Assembly (NCBI GenBank): GCA_009908535.1
Contig: JAAAOD010000247.1
Span: forward strand, 1-14,109
DNA: 14,109 bases
DNA from: Verrucomicrobiota bacterium
GTDB taxonomy: Bacteria > Verrucomicrobiota > Verrucomicrobiia > Opitutales > Oceanipulchritudinaceae
Direction of reading: 5' to 3'
The position numbers and the translations under genes were made by a program. Shown here one piece after another: positions 1 to 6,148 of the stretch; position 1 is the first letter of the stretch, and every line of letters starts with the position of its first letter. Under the pieces are notes generated by a model that saw nothing but the letters and a program-made list of their open reading frames with translations, was not told the origin of the DNA and made no database searches.

Positions 1-2
1 CG

Positions 3-113
3 GCGGAGAACAACCTTCACGCCCCAAACGAGTCCGTGCACCTTCCCACCCTCGAGAAGGGCATCGCGGTCTCCATGCGCATCCTTAAAGCGGTGGCGGA
101 ACGGAGACCGTAG
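3..113 (+). CDS. M20-family metallopeptidase, C-terminal end (partial)
   Basis: This is an open frame entering from the left edge and ending at TAG 111-113, giving 36 residues. It contains NLHAPNE followed by a Leu/Glu/Lys-rich helix (LPTLEKGIAVSMRIL). In M20/M25/M40 zinc peptidases and dipeptidases the C-terminal catalytic domain ends with an H-x-PNE motif whose His is a metal ligand, followed by a helix of this kind, so the fragment fits the end of such an enzyme. The substrate cannot be told from the tail. The TAG stop lies inside a GTAGCGAA motif (110-117), the same octamer that forms the core of the hairpin repeats just downstream. The gene converges on asd. Family assignment is fairly confident; function within the family is open. 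Confidence 0.6.
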   Translation, partial: AENNLHAPNESVHLPTLEKGIAVSMRILKAVAERRP

Positions 114-127
114 CGAATGTGGTCTCT

Positions 128-153
128 GTAGCGAATCCGCGACCGCGATTCGG
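128..153 (+). repeat. Diverged inverted copy of the hairpin repeat
   Basis: GTAGCGAA (128-135), 13 variable bases and TTCGG (149-153) match the minus-strand core of the 39-bp units in length and ends, but in the opposite orientation. The middle has changed, yet the stem survives: CGAATC 132-137 pairs with GATTCG 147-152, where the tandem units have CGAACGG/CCGTTCG. The GCGA at the start of the loop region is kept. A further lone GTAGCGAA at 110-117 may be the remnant of another copy. The copy lies between the peptidase stop codon and the tandem array. Confidence 0.65.
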
Positions 154-167
154 CCCTCCTGCCGTCC

Positions 168-284
168 GTGTCCGAACGGCTATCGCCCGTTCGCTACCGG
201 ACCTTTGTGTCCGAACGGCTATCGCCCGTTCGCTACCGGACCTTTGTGTCCGAACGGCTATCGCCCGTTCGCTACCGGACCTTA
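168..284. repeat. Three tandem 39-bp hairpin repeats between convergent genes
   Basis: Three head-to-tail copies occupy 168-206, 207-245 and 246-284. They are identical except for the final base of the third copy (A instead of T). Each unit contains CCGAACGG, a 7-nt spacer and CCGTTCG. On the minus strand it forms a perfect 7-bp stem CGAACGG/CCGTTCG with loop GCGATAG, and outer GTCC/GGAC bases can also pair. The changed last base of the third copy belongs to the TAA stop codon of asd (282-284), so the array begins exactly at the end of that gene. It lies between two convergent genes, where strong hairpins could act as a bidirectional terminator or 3'-end stabiliser. There are no unique spacers, so it is not a CRISPR. 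The repeat is seen directly; the role is inferred. Confidence 0.9.
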
Positions 285-1280
285 GCGAAGCAGCTCCGCG
301 ATCTGCACAGCGTTGAGGGCGGCGCCTTTGAGGAGCTGGTCGCCGACGACGAAGAAGGCGAGCCCGTTGTCGAGGGCGGAGTCCACGCGAATGCGCCCTA
401 CGCCGCACTTCTCCTTGCCGCTGTAGGCGAGCGGGGTCGGGTAACGGTTTTTGTCGGGTTCGTCGCAAAGCTCCGCGCCCTCGAAGGCGGCCACGGCCTC
501 GCGGGCGGCGGCGACGTCGACGGGACGCTCAAATTCGGCGTGGACCGCGATGGCGTGCGCGCGGAGGACGGGGACGCGCACGCAGGTCGTGCTGGCGGCA
601 AGGCCGGGCATGGACATGATCTTACGGCTCTCATTGAGCATCTTGTGCTCTTCCTTGCTGTAGCCGTCGTCGAAAAAGGCGTCGACGTGCGGGAAAAGGT
701 TGAAGGCGATCGGGTGCGCGTAGGTATCGGTCACCGGCTCGCGGCCTTCGGTCCATGCCTTGATCTGGTCCTCCAGTTCGCGCATGCCGGCCACCCCGCT
801 GCCGGAGACGGCCTGGTAGGTACAGGCGACAAAGCGCTTCAGGCCGAAGGCCCGGTGCAGCGGCCACAGTCCCATCAGCGTAATGGCGGTGGAACAATTC
901 GGATTGGCGAGGATTCCCTTGTGCTGTTTGGCGGCTTCCGGATTGATTTCCGGGACGACCAGCGGGGTATCGGGGTCCATGCGGTAGGCCGAACTGTTGT
1001 CGACGACCACGCATCCGCGCTTCACCGCTTCCGGAGCGAGGTCCCTCGTAATGGAAGCCCCGGCGCTGAAGAGGGCAAGGTCCAGCTCATCGAAGGCTTC
1101 CGGCGTGGCTTCCTCCACCGTATAGACGCCCTTCATGCCCCGGATTTCCTTGCCCGCGGACCGGCTCGAGGCCAACAAGGTCAGGGAATCGCATGGAAAT
1201 CCGCGCTCTTCCAGAAGGCGCAACAATTCCTCGCCGACCGCACCGGTCGCACCGACAATGCCCACTCGCTTTGCCATCAT
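282..1280 (-). CDS. asd: Aspartate-semialdehyde dehydrogenase
   Basis: Asd reduces aspartyl-4-phosphate to aspartate semialdehyde with NADPH, the branch-point step towards lysine/diaminopimelate, threonine and methionine. The 332-residue protein starts with the Rossmann motif GATGAVG (residues 10-16). It has NPNCST with catalytic Cys129, then YQAVSGSG with Gln156, FNLFPHVD near 193-200, and RAHAIAVH with the acid/base His242. Length and motif order fit a complete bacterial enzyme. Two ATGs in tandem (1280 and 1277) are possible starts. GAGAGG lies 9 nt upstream of the first, whereas the longer upstream frame runs through the divergent transpeptidase gene and is not coding. The stop codon TAA coincides with the end of the hairpin repeat array. 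The 5' end is only 3 bp from the proposed start of the divergent gene, so at least one promoter must lie inside coding sequence. Confidence 0.95.
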   Translation of the reverse strand: MMAKRVGIVGATGAVGEELLRLLEERGFPCDSLTLLASSRSAGKEIRGMKGVYTVEEATPEAFDELDLALFSAGASITRDLAPEAVKRGCVVVDNSSAYRMDPDTPLVVPEINPEAAKQHKGILANPNCSTAITLMGLWPLHRAFGLKRFVACTYQAVSGSGVAGMRELEDQIKAWTEGREPVTDTYAHPIAFNLFPHVDAFFDDGYSKEEHKMLNESRKIMSMPGLAASTTCVRVPVLRAHAIAVHAEFERPVDVAAAREAVAAFEGAELCDEPDKNRYPTPLAYSGKEKCGVGRIRVDSALDNGLAFFVVGDQLLKGAALNAVQIAELLR

Positions 1281-1283
1281 TCC

Positions 1284-1832
1284 GTGAATCCTCTCTCCGA
1301 ATATAAAGCCACGCTCGCGCGGCTCCATTTGCAAGCCACGGACCATGTTTTGCTGGTCCCGCTTGGCGAGAAAATTCTGAGCCACCGGGCGGGCCGCCGG
1401 GTCGTCGCCAGCTACCCCTTTTCCTTCAGCAGGCGCCCGCCTTCCTGCGTGGAGAACTCCCTCGGCACGCCATGGGGCCTGCATGAGGTCGCCCAGAAGG
1501 TCGGGGACGGGGCCGCGCCGGGAACCGTCTTCATCGGACGTAAATCCACCGGCCAACACTGGCGGGAAATGAAGAAGGAAAAGGACGGCGGCAGCCTTGT
1601 GACGACGCGGATCCTGCGCCTGCGCGGCCTCGAGCCGGGCCTCAATGCCGGGCCCGGCGTCGATTCCTGGGCGCGATACATCTATTTGCACGGGACCAAC
1701 CATCCGGAGGAATTCCCCCGCAACCGCTCGGCTGGATGCCTTCTGTTGCGGGATGAGGACCTCCTCGAGCTGTACGATCGCCTGCCCGCCGGCAGTCATG
1801 TCTTCATTCTTCGCCCTCGCCAAACGGACTGA
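1284..1832 (+). CDS. L,D-transpeptidase (YkuD) family protein
   Basis: The YkuD fold cross-links peptidoglycan stems or attaches proteins to them through a catalytic Cys. The 182-residue product has HVLLVPLGEKIL at the N-terminus (first strand of the fold), then SLGTPWGLHEV and KVGDGAAPGTVF. The active-site segment is HGTNHPEEF (His136) to RSAGC (Cys152), followed by LLELYDRLPAGSHVFIL. The usual signature is S-H-G-C-x-R/N; here the His before Gly is Ala and the residue two after Cys is Leu, with an Arg two residues later. The start is uncertain. GTG 1284 keeps the short helix usual before the fold but has no clear ribosome site; TTG 1329 would give 167 residues. No signal peptide is visible from either start, which is odd for a periplasmic enzyme. 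pfk follows after 20 bp. Confidence 0.82.
   Translation: MNPLSEYKATLARLHLQATDHVLLVPLGEKILSHRAGRRVVASYPFSFSRRPPSCVENSLGTPWGLHEVAQKVGDGAAPGTVFIGRKSTGQHWREMKKEKDGGSLVTTRILRLRGLEPGLNAGPGVDSWARYIYLHGTNHPEEFPRNRSAGCLLLRDEDLLELYDRLPAGSHVFILRPRQTD
1300..1307. promoter_or_regulatory. Possible shared -10 region of the asd/ldt divergent pair
   Basis: The octamer AATATAAA stands out in GC-rich surroundings. It reads TATATT on the minus strand, 19 nt before the first asd ATG, and TATAAA on the plus strand. No good -35 hexamer is seen at 16-18 nt on either strand. If it serves asd, the promoter lies within the first codons of the transpeptidase gene, or that gene starts later, at TTG 1329. The assignment rests on position and AT-richness only. 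Confidence 0.25.
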
Positions 1833-1852
1833 AATCTGGCAAAACCATTGGT

Positions 1853-2986
1853 ATGGGAAAATCCACCGGGACGATCGGGATTCTTACCGCCGGAGGCGAT
1901 TGCCCCGGCCTGAACGCGGTGATCCGCGGCGTGGCCAAAGCGGCCATGCATTACGGATGGAAGGTGATCGGGATTCAGGACGGTTTTCGCGGTCTCATCG
2001 AAAACCGCGTCGTACCTATCGAGAACATCCATGTCAGCGGCATCCTCACGCAGGGCGGGACCTTTCTCGGCAGCAGCCGCGACAAGCCCCACAAGATGCC
2101 CATGGGCGACACGATCATGGACATGACCGAAGTCGCGGTCGCCAATTACGAGAAGCTGCGCCTCGATTGCCTCGTCTGCCTCGGAGGCAACGGCACCCAG
2201 AAGAACGCCTATCGCCTGCAGAAGGCGGGGTGTAATGTTCTGACCCTTCCGAAGACGATCGACAACGACGTCGCTGGAACGGAGATCACCTTCGGCTACG
2301 ACTCGGCGATGACGATCGCCACCGAGGCGATCGACCGCCTTCATACTACCGCGACCAGCCACCACCGCTTTATCGTCTGCGAGATCATGGGCCACGACGC
2401 GGGATGGCTCTGCCTCGGCTCCGGCATCGCCGGTGGCGCGGACGTTATCCTCATTCCGGAAATTCCCTACAACCTCGAGGCGGTGGCCGAGAGCCTTCTC
2501 AACCGCCGCCGTCACGGGAAACGCTTTTCCATCCTCGCCGTCGCCGAAGGCGTGCGCAACCGCGACACCGTGCCCGCGAAAAAGAGCGGAAAGAAAGCGA
2601 AGAAAAAGGAAACGAAACCGGAAAAACTGCTCCAGGAAGCCCAGAACAACGGCGTCCACCTCGTCCGCGAACCCGTCGCCAACCGGATCGCCCGCGAACT
2701 GCAGGCGATGACAAGCGTGGAGGCGCGGGTAACCTCCCTCGGGCACGTCCAGCGCGGAGGCTCCCCGACCGCGTACGACCGCCTCCTCTGCACGCGCCTC
2801 GGTACGAAGGCGGGCGAACTGCTCGCGGCGCGGGAATTCAATCTGATGGTCGCCGTCAAGGGCAACCGCTGCGAACCGGTCCCGCTGAAAGAGGTGGCGG
2901 GTAAAACGCGTACCGTCCCCGTCGACCATCCGTGGATCCAGACCGCCCGCCTTGTCGAAACCTGCCTCGGCGACGAGCCGGTGTAA
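1853..2986 (+). CDS. pfkA: 6-phosphofructokinase (ATP- or PPi-dependent unclear)
   Basis: The enzyme phosphorylates fructose 6-phosphate to fructose 1,6-bisphosphate in glycolysis. The 377-residue protein has GGDCPGLN (14-21), GGNGT (111-115), PKTIDND with catalytic Asp137 (133-139), MGHDAGW (179-185) and HVQRGGSPTAYDR (298-310). In E. coli PfkA the donor site reads GGDGS and the catalytic loop PGTIDND; PPi enzymes usually have GGDDT and PKTIDND. Here the Gly that permits ATP is combined with the Lys typical of PPi enzymes, and the preceding Asp is Asn, so the phosphate donor cannot be assigned safely. A lysine-rich stretch (243-261) is an insertion compared with short bacterial PfkA. The start ATG lies 20 bp after the transpeptidase stop without a strong ribosome site, suggesting co-transcription. 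Confidence 0.92.
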   Translation: MGKSTGTIGILTAGGDCPGLNAVIRGVAKAAMHYGWKVIGIQDGFRGLIENRVVPIENIHVSGILTQGGTFLGSSRDKPHKMPMGDTIMDMTEVAVANYEKLRLDCLVCLGGNGTQKNAYRLQKAGCNVLTLPKTIDNDVAGTEITFGYDSAMTIATEAIDRLHTTATSHHRFIVCEIMGHDAGWLCLGSGIAGGADVILIPEIPYNLEAVAESLLNRRRHGKRFSILAVAEGVRNRDTVPAKKSGKKAKKKETKPEKLLQEAQNNGVHLVREPVANRIARELQAMTSVEARVTSLGHVQRGGSPTAYDRLLCTRLGTKAGELLAAREFNLMVAVKGNRCEPVPLKEVAGKTRTVPVDHPWIQTARLVETCLGDEPV

Positions 2987-2994
2987 CCGGCTTT
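2976..2994 (+). terminator. Hairpin over the pfk stop codon, possible terminator
   Basis: AGCCGG (2976-2981), loop TGTAA (2982-2986, holding the stop codon) and CCGGCT (2987-2992) form a perfect 6-bp GC-rich stem, followed by only two more T (2993-2994). It could end pfk transcription before the convergent chelatase gene. The T run is short, so rho-independent termination is uncertain. Confidence 0.4.
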
Positions 2995-3020
2995 GGCGGC
3001 CAACCCGTCTCCTGGCCCCC

Positions 3021-3833
3021 TCAGAGTTTCACCCGCGGGCCGCGCAACCGTTTTTCCAGCAGGGCGACGATGGCGGGGTGATCCCCGACAAGCCCGGTGC
3101 GCAGCGTGCGCAGAGCGGAAAATTCCTCCTCGGCGGCGCGGCAGATCTCCGCGATGTCCCCGCCGGGACCGGCGTGACGACCCGGGGAGAGAAAAAGCAT
3201 GGAAATGATCACATCGCCCCCGTTCCAATCCGGTTCACGGAGAATGTGTTCCAGCAAGGGTTCGTTAAAAGCGTAGTAGGCCCCGTCGCGCCGTTCCATG
3301 GAGGCGGCCGCCACCGCCTCTCCGACGAGCTGTTTGCGCAGTTCGGCCGCGAGAAGGTTCCGCACCGCCGCCACTTCGGGCAGCGGCGATCCATGGTCGA
3401 CGAGGACGACGCGGGCAGCGCCGATCCCGTTTTCCGTCCGGACTTCCTCGATGCGTTCGCGCAGAATGGCGGCCAGTTCCTCCCCCTCCCCTTCAAAGAG
3501 AAAGCCTGTCCGTTCCATGTCCACCGGCCCCATATGCTCCCGGAGGAAGGCCAGCCGCTCCGGCCAGTATTGCGTGATGGCACCGGTCGGACCGAAAAAG
3601 AAGGGGATCAATCCGAATTCCCGCTCGCCTGCGGCCCAGCAGTCGCGGAGGCGGCGCTCGAGGTTCACCGCCTTTTCCCCTCCCAGCTCCGCCGGATCAA
3701 TGCGATTGGAATGGAGCAGGCTCGCCGCTGTAATGGTTTCGCCGGTACGCTCCGCCAGCTCGCGCGCCACCCGGCGGAGGTTGAGCACGCTTTCCGCCCG
3801 CAGGCTTCCGTTGTCGACAAGGAAATAACGCAT
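3021..3833 (-). CDS. CbiX/SirB-like chelatase family protein
   Basis: The 270-residue protein consists of two copies of the CbiX-type (class II chelatase) half-domain. Proteins of this fold insert cobalt or iron into sirohydrochlorin or related tetrapyrroles. The first half starts RYFLVDNGS (residues 2-10), where the usual metal-binding His is Asn8. The second half has LVDHGS with His147 (144-149) and LFLSPGRHAGPGGDI with His220 (213-227). The metal site therefore appears to sit in the C-terminal half. The start ATG at 3833 is preceded by GGGGAA, a plausible ribosome site. No tetrapyrrole or cobalamin genes lie nearby, so substrate and metal are not indicated by context. The gene converges on pfk (34 bp between stops) and diverges from pyrE. 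The family call is good; the reaction is inferred. Confidence 0.72.
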   Translation of the reverse strand: MRYFLVDNGSLRAESVLNLRRVARELAERTGETITAASLLHSNRIDPAELGGEKAVNLERRLRDCWAAGEREFGLIPFFFGPTGAITQYWPERLAFLREHMGPVDMERTGFLFEGEGEELAAILRERIEEVRTENGIGAARVVLVDHGSPLPEVAAVRNLLAAELRKQLVGEAVAAASMERRDGAYYAFNEPLLEHILREPDWNGGDVIISMLFLSPGRHAGPGGDIAEICRAAEEEFSALRTLRTGLVGDHPAIVALLEKRLRGPRVKL

Positions 3834-3956
3834 TCGTTCCCCATTCTTGCCAGAGTGGCGGACGCTTCAACTCCCGCTGCCATTTACGCGGAATCCGGCC
3901 CCGCGCGCCCTCCTTTAGGCTTCCCTCAAGAGGTCCCCTTTGTTCCTCTGGGGGAC

Positions 3957-4529
3957 ATGGATCCCGTGCAGGAAGAGGTTCTCGACATCTTTAAGAAAAG
4001 CGGCGCCCTCCTGGAGGGGCACTTCATTCTGCGTTCCGGGTTACGCTCGGGGCACTTTTTCCAATGCGCGCGCGTCTGCGAGCACATGGACCTCGTCAGC
4101 CGTCTCGCCGAGTTGCTCATCGCCAAACTGCCGGACATGCGCGAAGTGGAGACCGTCATCTCCCCCGCCATGGGCGGCCTCGTCATCGGCCAGGAAGTCG
4201 CGCGGCAGCTCGGGAAGCGCTTCATCTTCGCGGAAAAGCACCCCGATCAGCTCATGTTGCGGCGGAATTTCCAGATCAGGCCGGGGGAACGCCTTCTGCT
4301 GGTCGAGGACGTGATCACCCGCGGCGGACGCGTACAGGAAACCCTTGACCTCATCGACTCGCGGGCGGGGCTTTGCGAAGCCGCCGCCGTCCTCGTTGAC
4401 CGTTCCGCCGGCCAGGCCAGGTTCCCCGTTCCGCTCGTCTCCCTGCTCGAGTTCACCTTCCCGACCTACGATCCCGACAAGCTGCCCGACCACTTGCGCA
4501 ATATTCCCGCCGTGAAGCCGGGTTCCTGA
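3957..4529 (+). CDS. pyrE: Orotate phosphoribosyltransferase
   Basis: OPRT joins orotate to PRPP to give orotidine 5'-phosphate in pyrimidine synthesis. The 190-residue protein begins GALLEGHFILRSG (residues 16-28), the typical OPRT opening. It then has SPAMGGLVIGQEVA (69-82), FAEK (91-94) and the PRPP-binding motif VEDVITRGGRVQE (116-128), with the acidic pair Glu117/Asp118. Length is within the family range of about 180-230. ATG 3957 is preceded by GGGGGAC and is the first start in frame that leaves the family N-terminus intact. The upstream frame runs opposite the chelatase gene and is not coding. The 123 bp separating it from the divergent chelatase gene must hold both promoters; I see no convincing -10/-35 pair there. 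Confidence 0.92.
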   Translation: MDPVQEEVLDIFKKSGALLEGHFILRSGLRSGHFFQCARVCEHMDLVSRLAELLIAKLPDMREVETVISPAMGGLVIGQEVARQLGKRFIFAEKHPDQLMLRRNFQIRPGERLLLVEDVITRGGRVQETLDLIDSRAGLCEAAAVLVDRSAGQARFPVPLVSLLEFTFPTYDPDKLPDHLRNIPAVKPGS

Positions 4530-4548
4530 TAATTGGCGAATTATTTTT
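4529..4548 (+). terminator. Possible terminator after pyrE
   Basis: ATAATT (4529-4534), loop GGCG and AATTAT (4539-4544) form a perfect 6-bp stem running straight into a T tract (4544-4548). The layout is that of a rho-independent terminator, but the stem is AT-rich and therefore weak. It begins at the last base of the pyrE stop codon. Confidence 0.35.
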
Positions 4549-4624
4549 CGTATATGGATGTTCCCGTAACTTGCAATTGGGGGAATAAAGGTATCCTTTC
4601 GGAGTTCAACCTGACAGAAGGCCT

Positions 4625-5299
4625 ATGAACAGCATGCAGATTTTCCTTTTCCTGATCATTCCGACGGCGATCCTCGGGATTTACGCGCAGATGAAGGTCC
4701 AAGGGGCCTACAAAAAGTGGGCCCAGGTCGGCTCGCGCAGCCGCATCACGGGCCGGGAGGCGGCGCAGTACGTCCTCCAGAAAGCGGGCATTCGCGACGT
4801 GGAGATTACGGCGACGCGCGGGCACCTGACCGACCATTACGATCCGTCGAAGAAGCGGCTGGTCCTGAGCGAGGAGAATTTCAACGGCTACAGCCTCGCC
4901 GCACTGGGAATTGCCGCGCACGAAGCCGGGCACGCCGTCCAGCACGCCACCGGGTACTCTATGCTGAAGCTGCGCATGAGCCTTGTCCCGATCACGATGT
5001 TTGCCTCCCAGCTGCTGCCCTTTGTGATCATCGGTGGCTTCTTTTTCGGCATGCTGGGCCTGATCAAACTCGGGGTTCTGGTTTATCTTGTCCTGACCGT
5101 CTTCCAGCTGGTCACCCTGCCTGTGGAATTCGATGCCTCCAAGCGGGCCAAAGCTGAACTGGTGAATACGGGTATTCTGCAGCGCGACGAAATGAAGGGC
5201 GTTAACGCGACCCTCGATGCGGCGGCCCTGACCTACGTCGCCGCCTTCGTCAGCTCTCTCGCCAACCTCCTTTACCTGCTCGCCATCGCCCGCCGGTAA
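4625..5299 (+). CDS. Membrane zinc metallopeptidase, YugP family
   Basis: The 224-residue protein has an N-terminal membrane helix (about 4-22) and a zinc peptidase motif HEAGHAVQH (99-107) with His99, Glu100 and His103. Two hydrophobic segments follow (about 118-163). The acidic stretch PVEFDASKRA (166-175) probably supplies the third zinc ligand, and a last helix lies near 203-221. This order and length match the YugP/DUF-type neutral zinc metallopeptidases (Zn_peptidase_2), integral membrane proteins whose substrates are largely unknown. ATG 4625 is preceded by AGAAGG at good spacing. The gene stands alone, 95 bp after pyrE, and converges on the respiratory operon with 27 bp between stop codons. 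Family confidence is high; the biological role is unknown. Confidence 0.9.
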   Translation: MNSMQIFLFLIIPTAILGIYAQMKVQGAYKKWAQVGSRSRITGREAAQYVLQKAGIRDVEITATRGHLTDHYDPSKKRLVLSEENFNGYSLAALGIAAHEAGHAVQHATGYSMLKLRMSLVPITMFASQLLPFVIIGGFFFGMLGLIKLGVLVYLVLTVFQLVTLPVEFDASKRAKAELVNTGILQRDEMKGVNATLDAAALTYVAAFVSSLANLLYLLAIARR

Positions 5300-5307
5300 C
5301 GCCCGGC
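5292..5307. terminator. GCCGG hairpin over the peptidase stop codon
   Basis: GCCGG (5292-5296), loop TAACGC holding the TAA stop, and CCGGC (5303-5307) form a perfect 5-bp stem between two convergent genes. It has the same arms as the hairpin over the pfk stop. No T tract follows on either strand, so it may be a 3'-end stabiliser or nothing at all. Confidence 0.3.
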
Positions 5308-5326
5308 CTCCGGTTGACTTCCACCC

Positions 5327-6136
5327 TCAGGCCTCTTTGGGCGCATCCATGGCGGGGGTCTCCTCGGCAGCATCTTCTCCCTCTCCCTGTTCCCCTTCAT
5401 CTGCGGGCTGGGCGACCGTTTCAGCCTGAGCAGGCGGTTCCCATTCCCCGGTAACCGGACCGTGAATACTTTCCAGTTCCGGTTGCGACCATGGCTCGGA
5501 GCGCGCTCCGTATTCGGAGCGGACCTTGGCCACCCGTTCCTCGGAGACCGGGTAGGAGTCGTTGTTGTAACTTTCGCCTGTGCGGATGTAGGTCAGGACG
5601 GCGGCAATCTGCTGGTCGCTGAGGCGATCAAAGGCCGTCATGGCGTTGTTATACTCCTTGCCGTTGACGGTGACCGGCCCGGCGAGTCCGGCGAGGATCA
5701 CCTTAACGAGCCGATCGGGATTGTCCTGCACCCAATCGGAATTCACAAGGGTCGGATAGACGCCGGGCAGACCGTTCCCGTCGGCCTGGTGACAGGCGAC
5801 GCAGTTCTGGTTATAGATCCGCTTACCGAGGGCCATCATATCGACCTCTTTCGGACCGGTGTCCGCCGCGACGCCCGGTTTTTTCGTCTCATCATAGTGA
5901 AAGGGCCCGAAGTCGCCGGAAAATTTCACGAGATAAATGCCCGCCCAGAAGGCAAAGACCATGAAAAGGGCGACAAGGAAAAGCGGCATAGGGGAAAAAT
6001 TCTCCGACGGTTCCTCCTTTTCGCGCAGCAGCTGCGCATGGACCTTCTGAAGATCTCGGTCGTCGAAGTTCGTCCCTTCGAAGGTCTCGCGAGATGGTCC
6101 TTTCGGCGGAAACTGGTCTTTTTGTGAATCGCTCAT
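5327..6136 (-). CDS. ccoP: Membrane-anchored monohaem cytochrome c, CcoP-like subunit
   Basis: This is probably the third subunit of the cbb3-type oxidase, passing electrons towards CcoN. The 269-residue protein has a charged cytoplasmic N-terminus (1-48), one membrane helix (about 50-71) and a single cytochrome c domain. That domain has CVACH (112-116) and a likely axial Met166 in NNAMTAF. An extension follows, with the last 50 residues very rich in Glu, Ala and Pro and no Cys. Classical CcoP carries two haems c; here there is only one CxxCH, so the second domain is absent or replaced by the acidic tail. The gene is the last of the operon, 12 bp after ccoO, with GGAG before the ATG. A generic c-type cytochrome is the alternative, but position and architecture favour a CcoP role. 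Confidence 0.78.
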   Translation of the reverse strand: MSDSQKDQFPPKGPSRETFEGTNFDDRDLQKVHAQLLREKEEPSENFSPMPLFLVALFMVFAFWAGIYLVKFSGDFGPFHYDETKKPGVAADTGPKEVDMMALGKRIYNQNCVACHQADGNGLPGVYPTLVNSDWVQDNPDRLVKVILAGLAGPVTVNGKEYNNAMTAFDRLSDQQIAAVLTYIRTGESYNNDSYPVSEERVAKVRSEYGARSEPWSQPELESIHGPVTGEWEPPAQAETVAQPADEGEQGEGEDAAEETPAMDAPKEA

Positions 6137-6148
6137 CCGCTCCGCGTC

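Noticed and set aside
168..284. CRISPR array
   Set aside because: The units are directly contiguous without unique spacers, there are only three, and no cas genes are present.
168..1283. N-terminal extension of the transpeptidase frame back to 168
   Set aside because: The extension runs through the hairpin repeats and antisense to asd. No protein-like features appear until about residue 372 of that frame.
1281..1823. Upstream extension of the asd frame to 1823
   Set aside because: It is antisense to the transpeptidase. The Rossmann motif begins right after the tandem ATG at 1280, which has a ribosome site.
2952..3956. Upstream extension of the pyrE frame to 2952
   Set aside because: It covers the antisense of the CbiX-like gene. 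OPRT homology begins at ATG 3957.
4571..4597. Promoter TTGCAA / TATCCT before the YugP gene
   Set aside because: The spacing is 15 nt and both hexamers are weak. I cannot separate it from chance, although a promoter in this 95-bp gap is possible.
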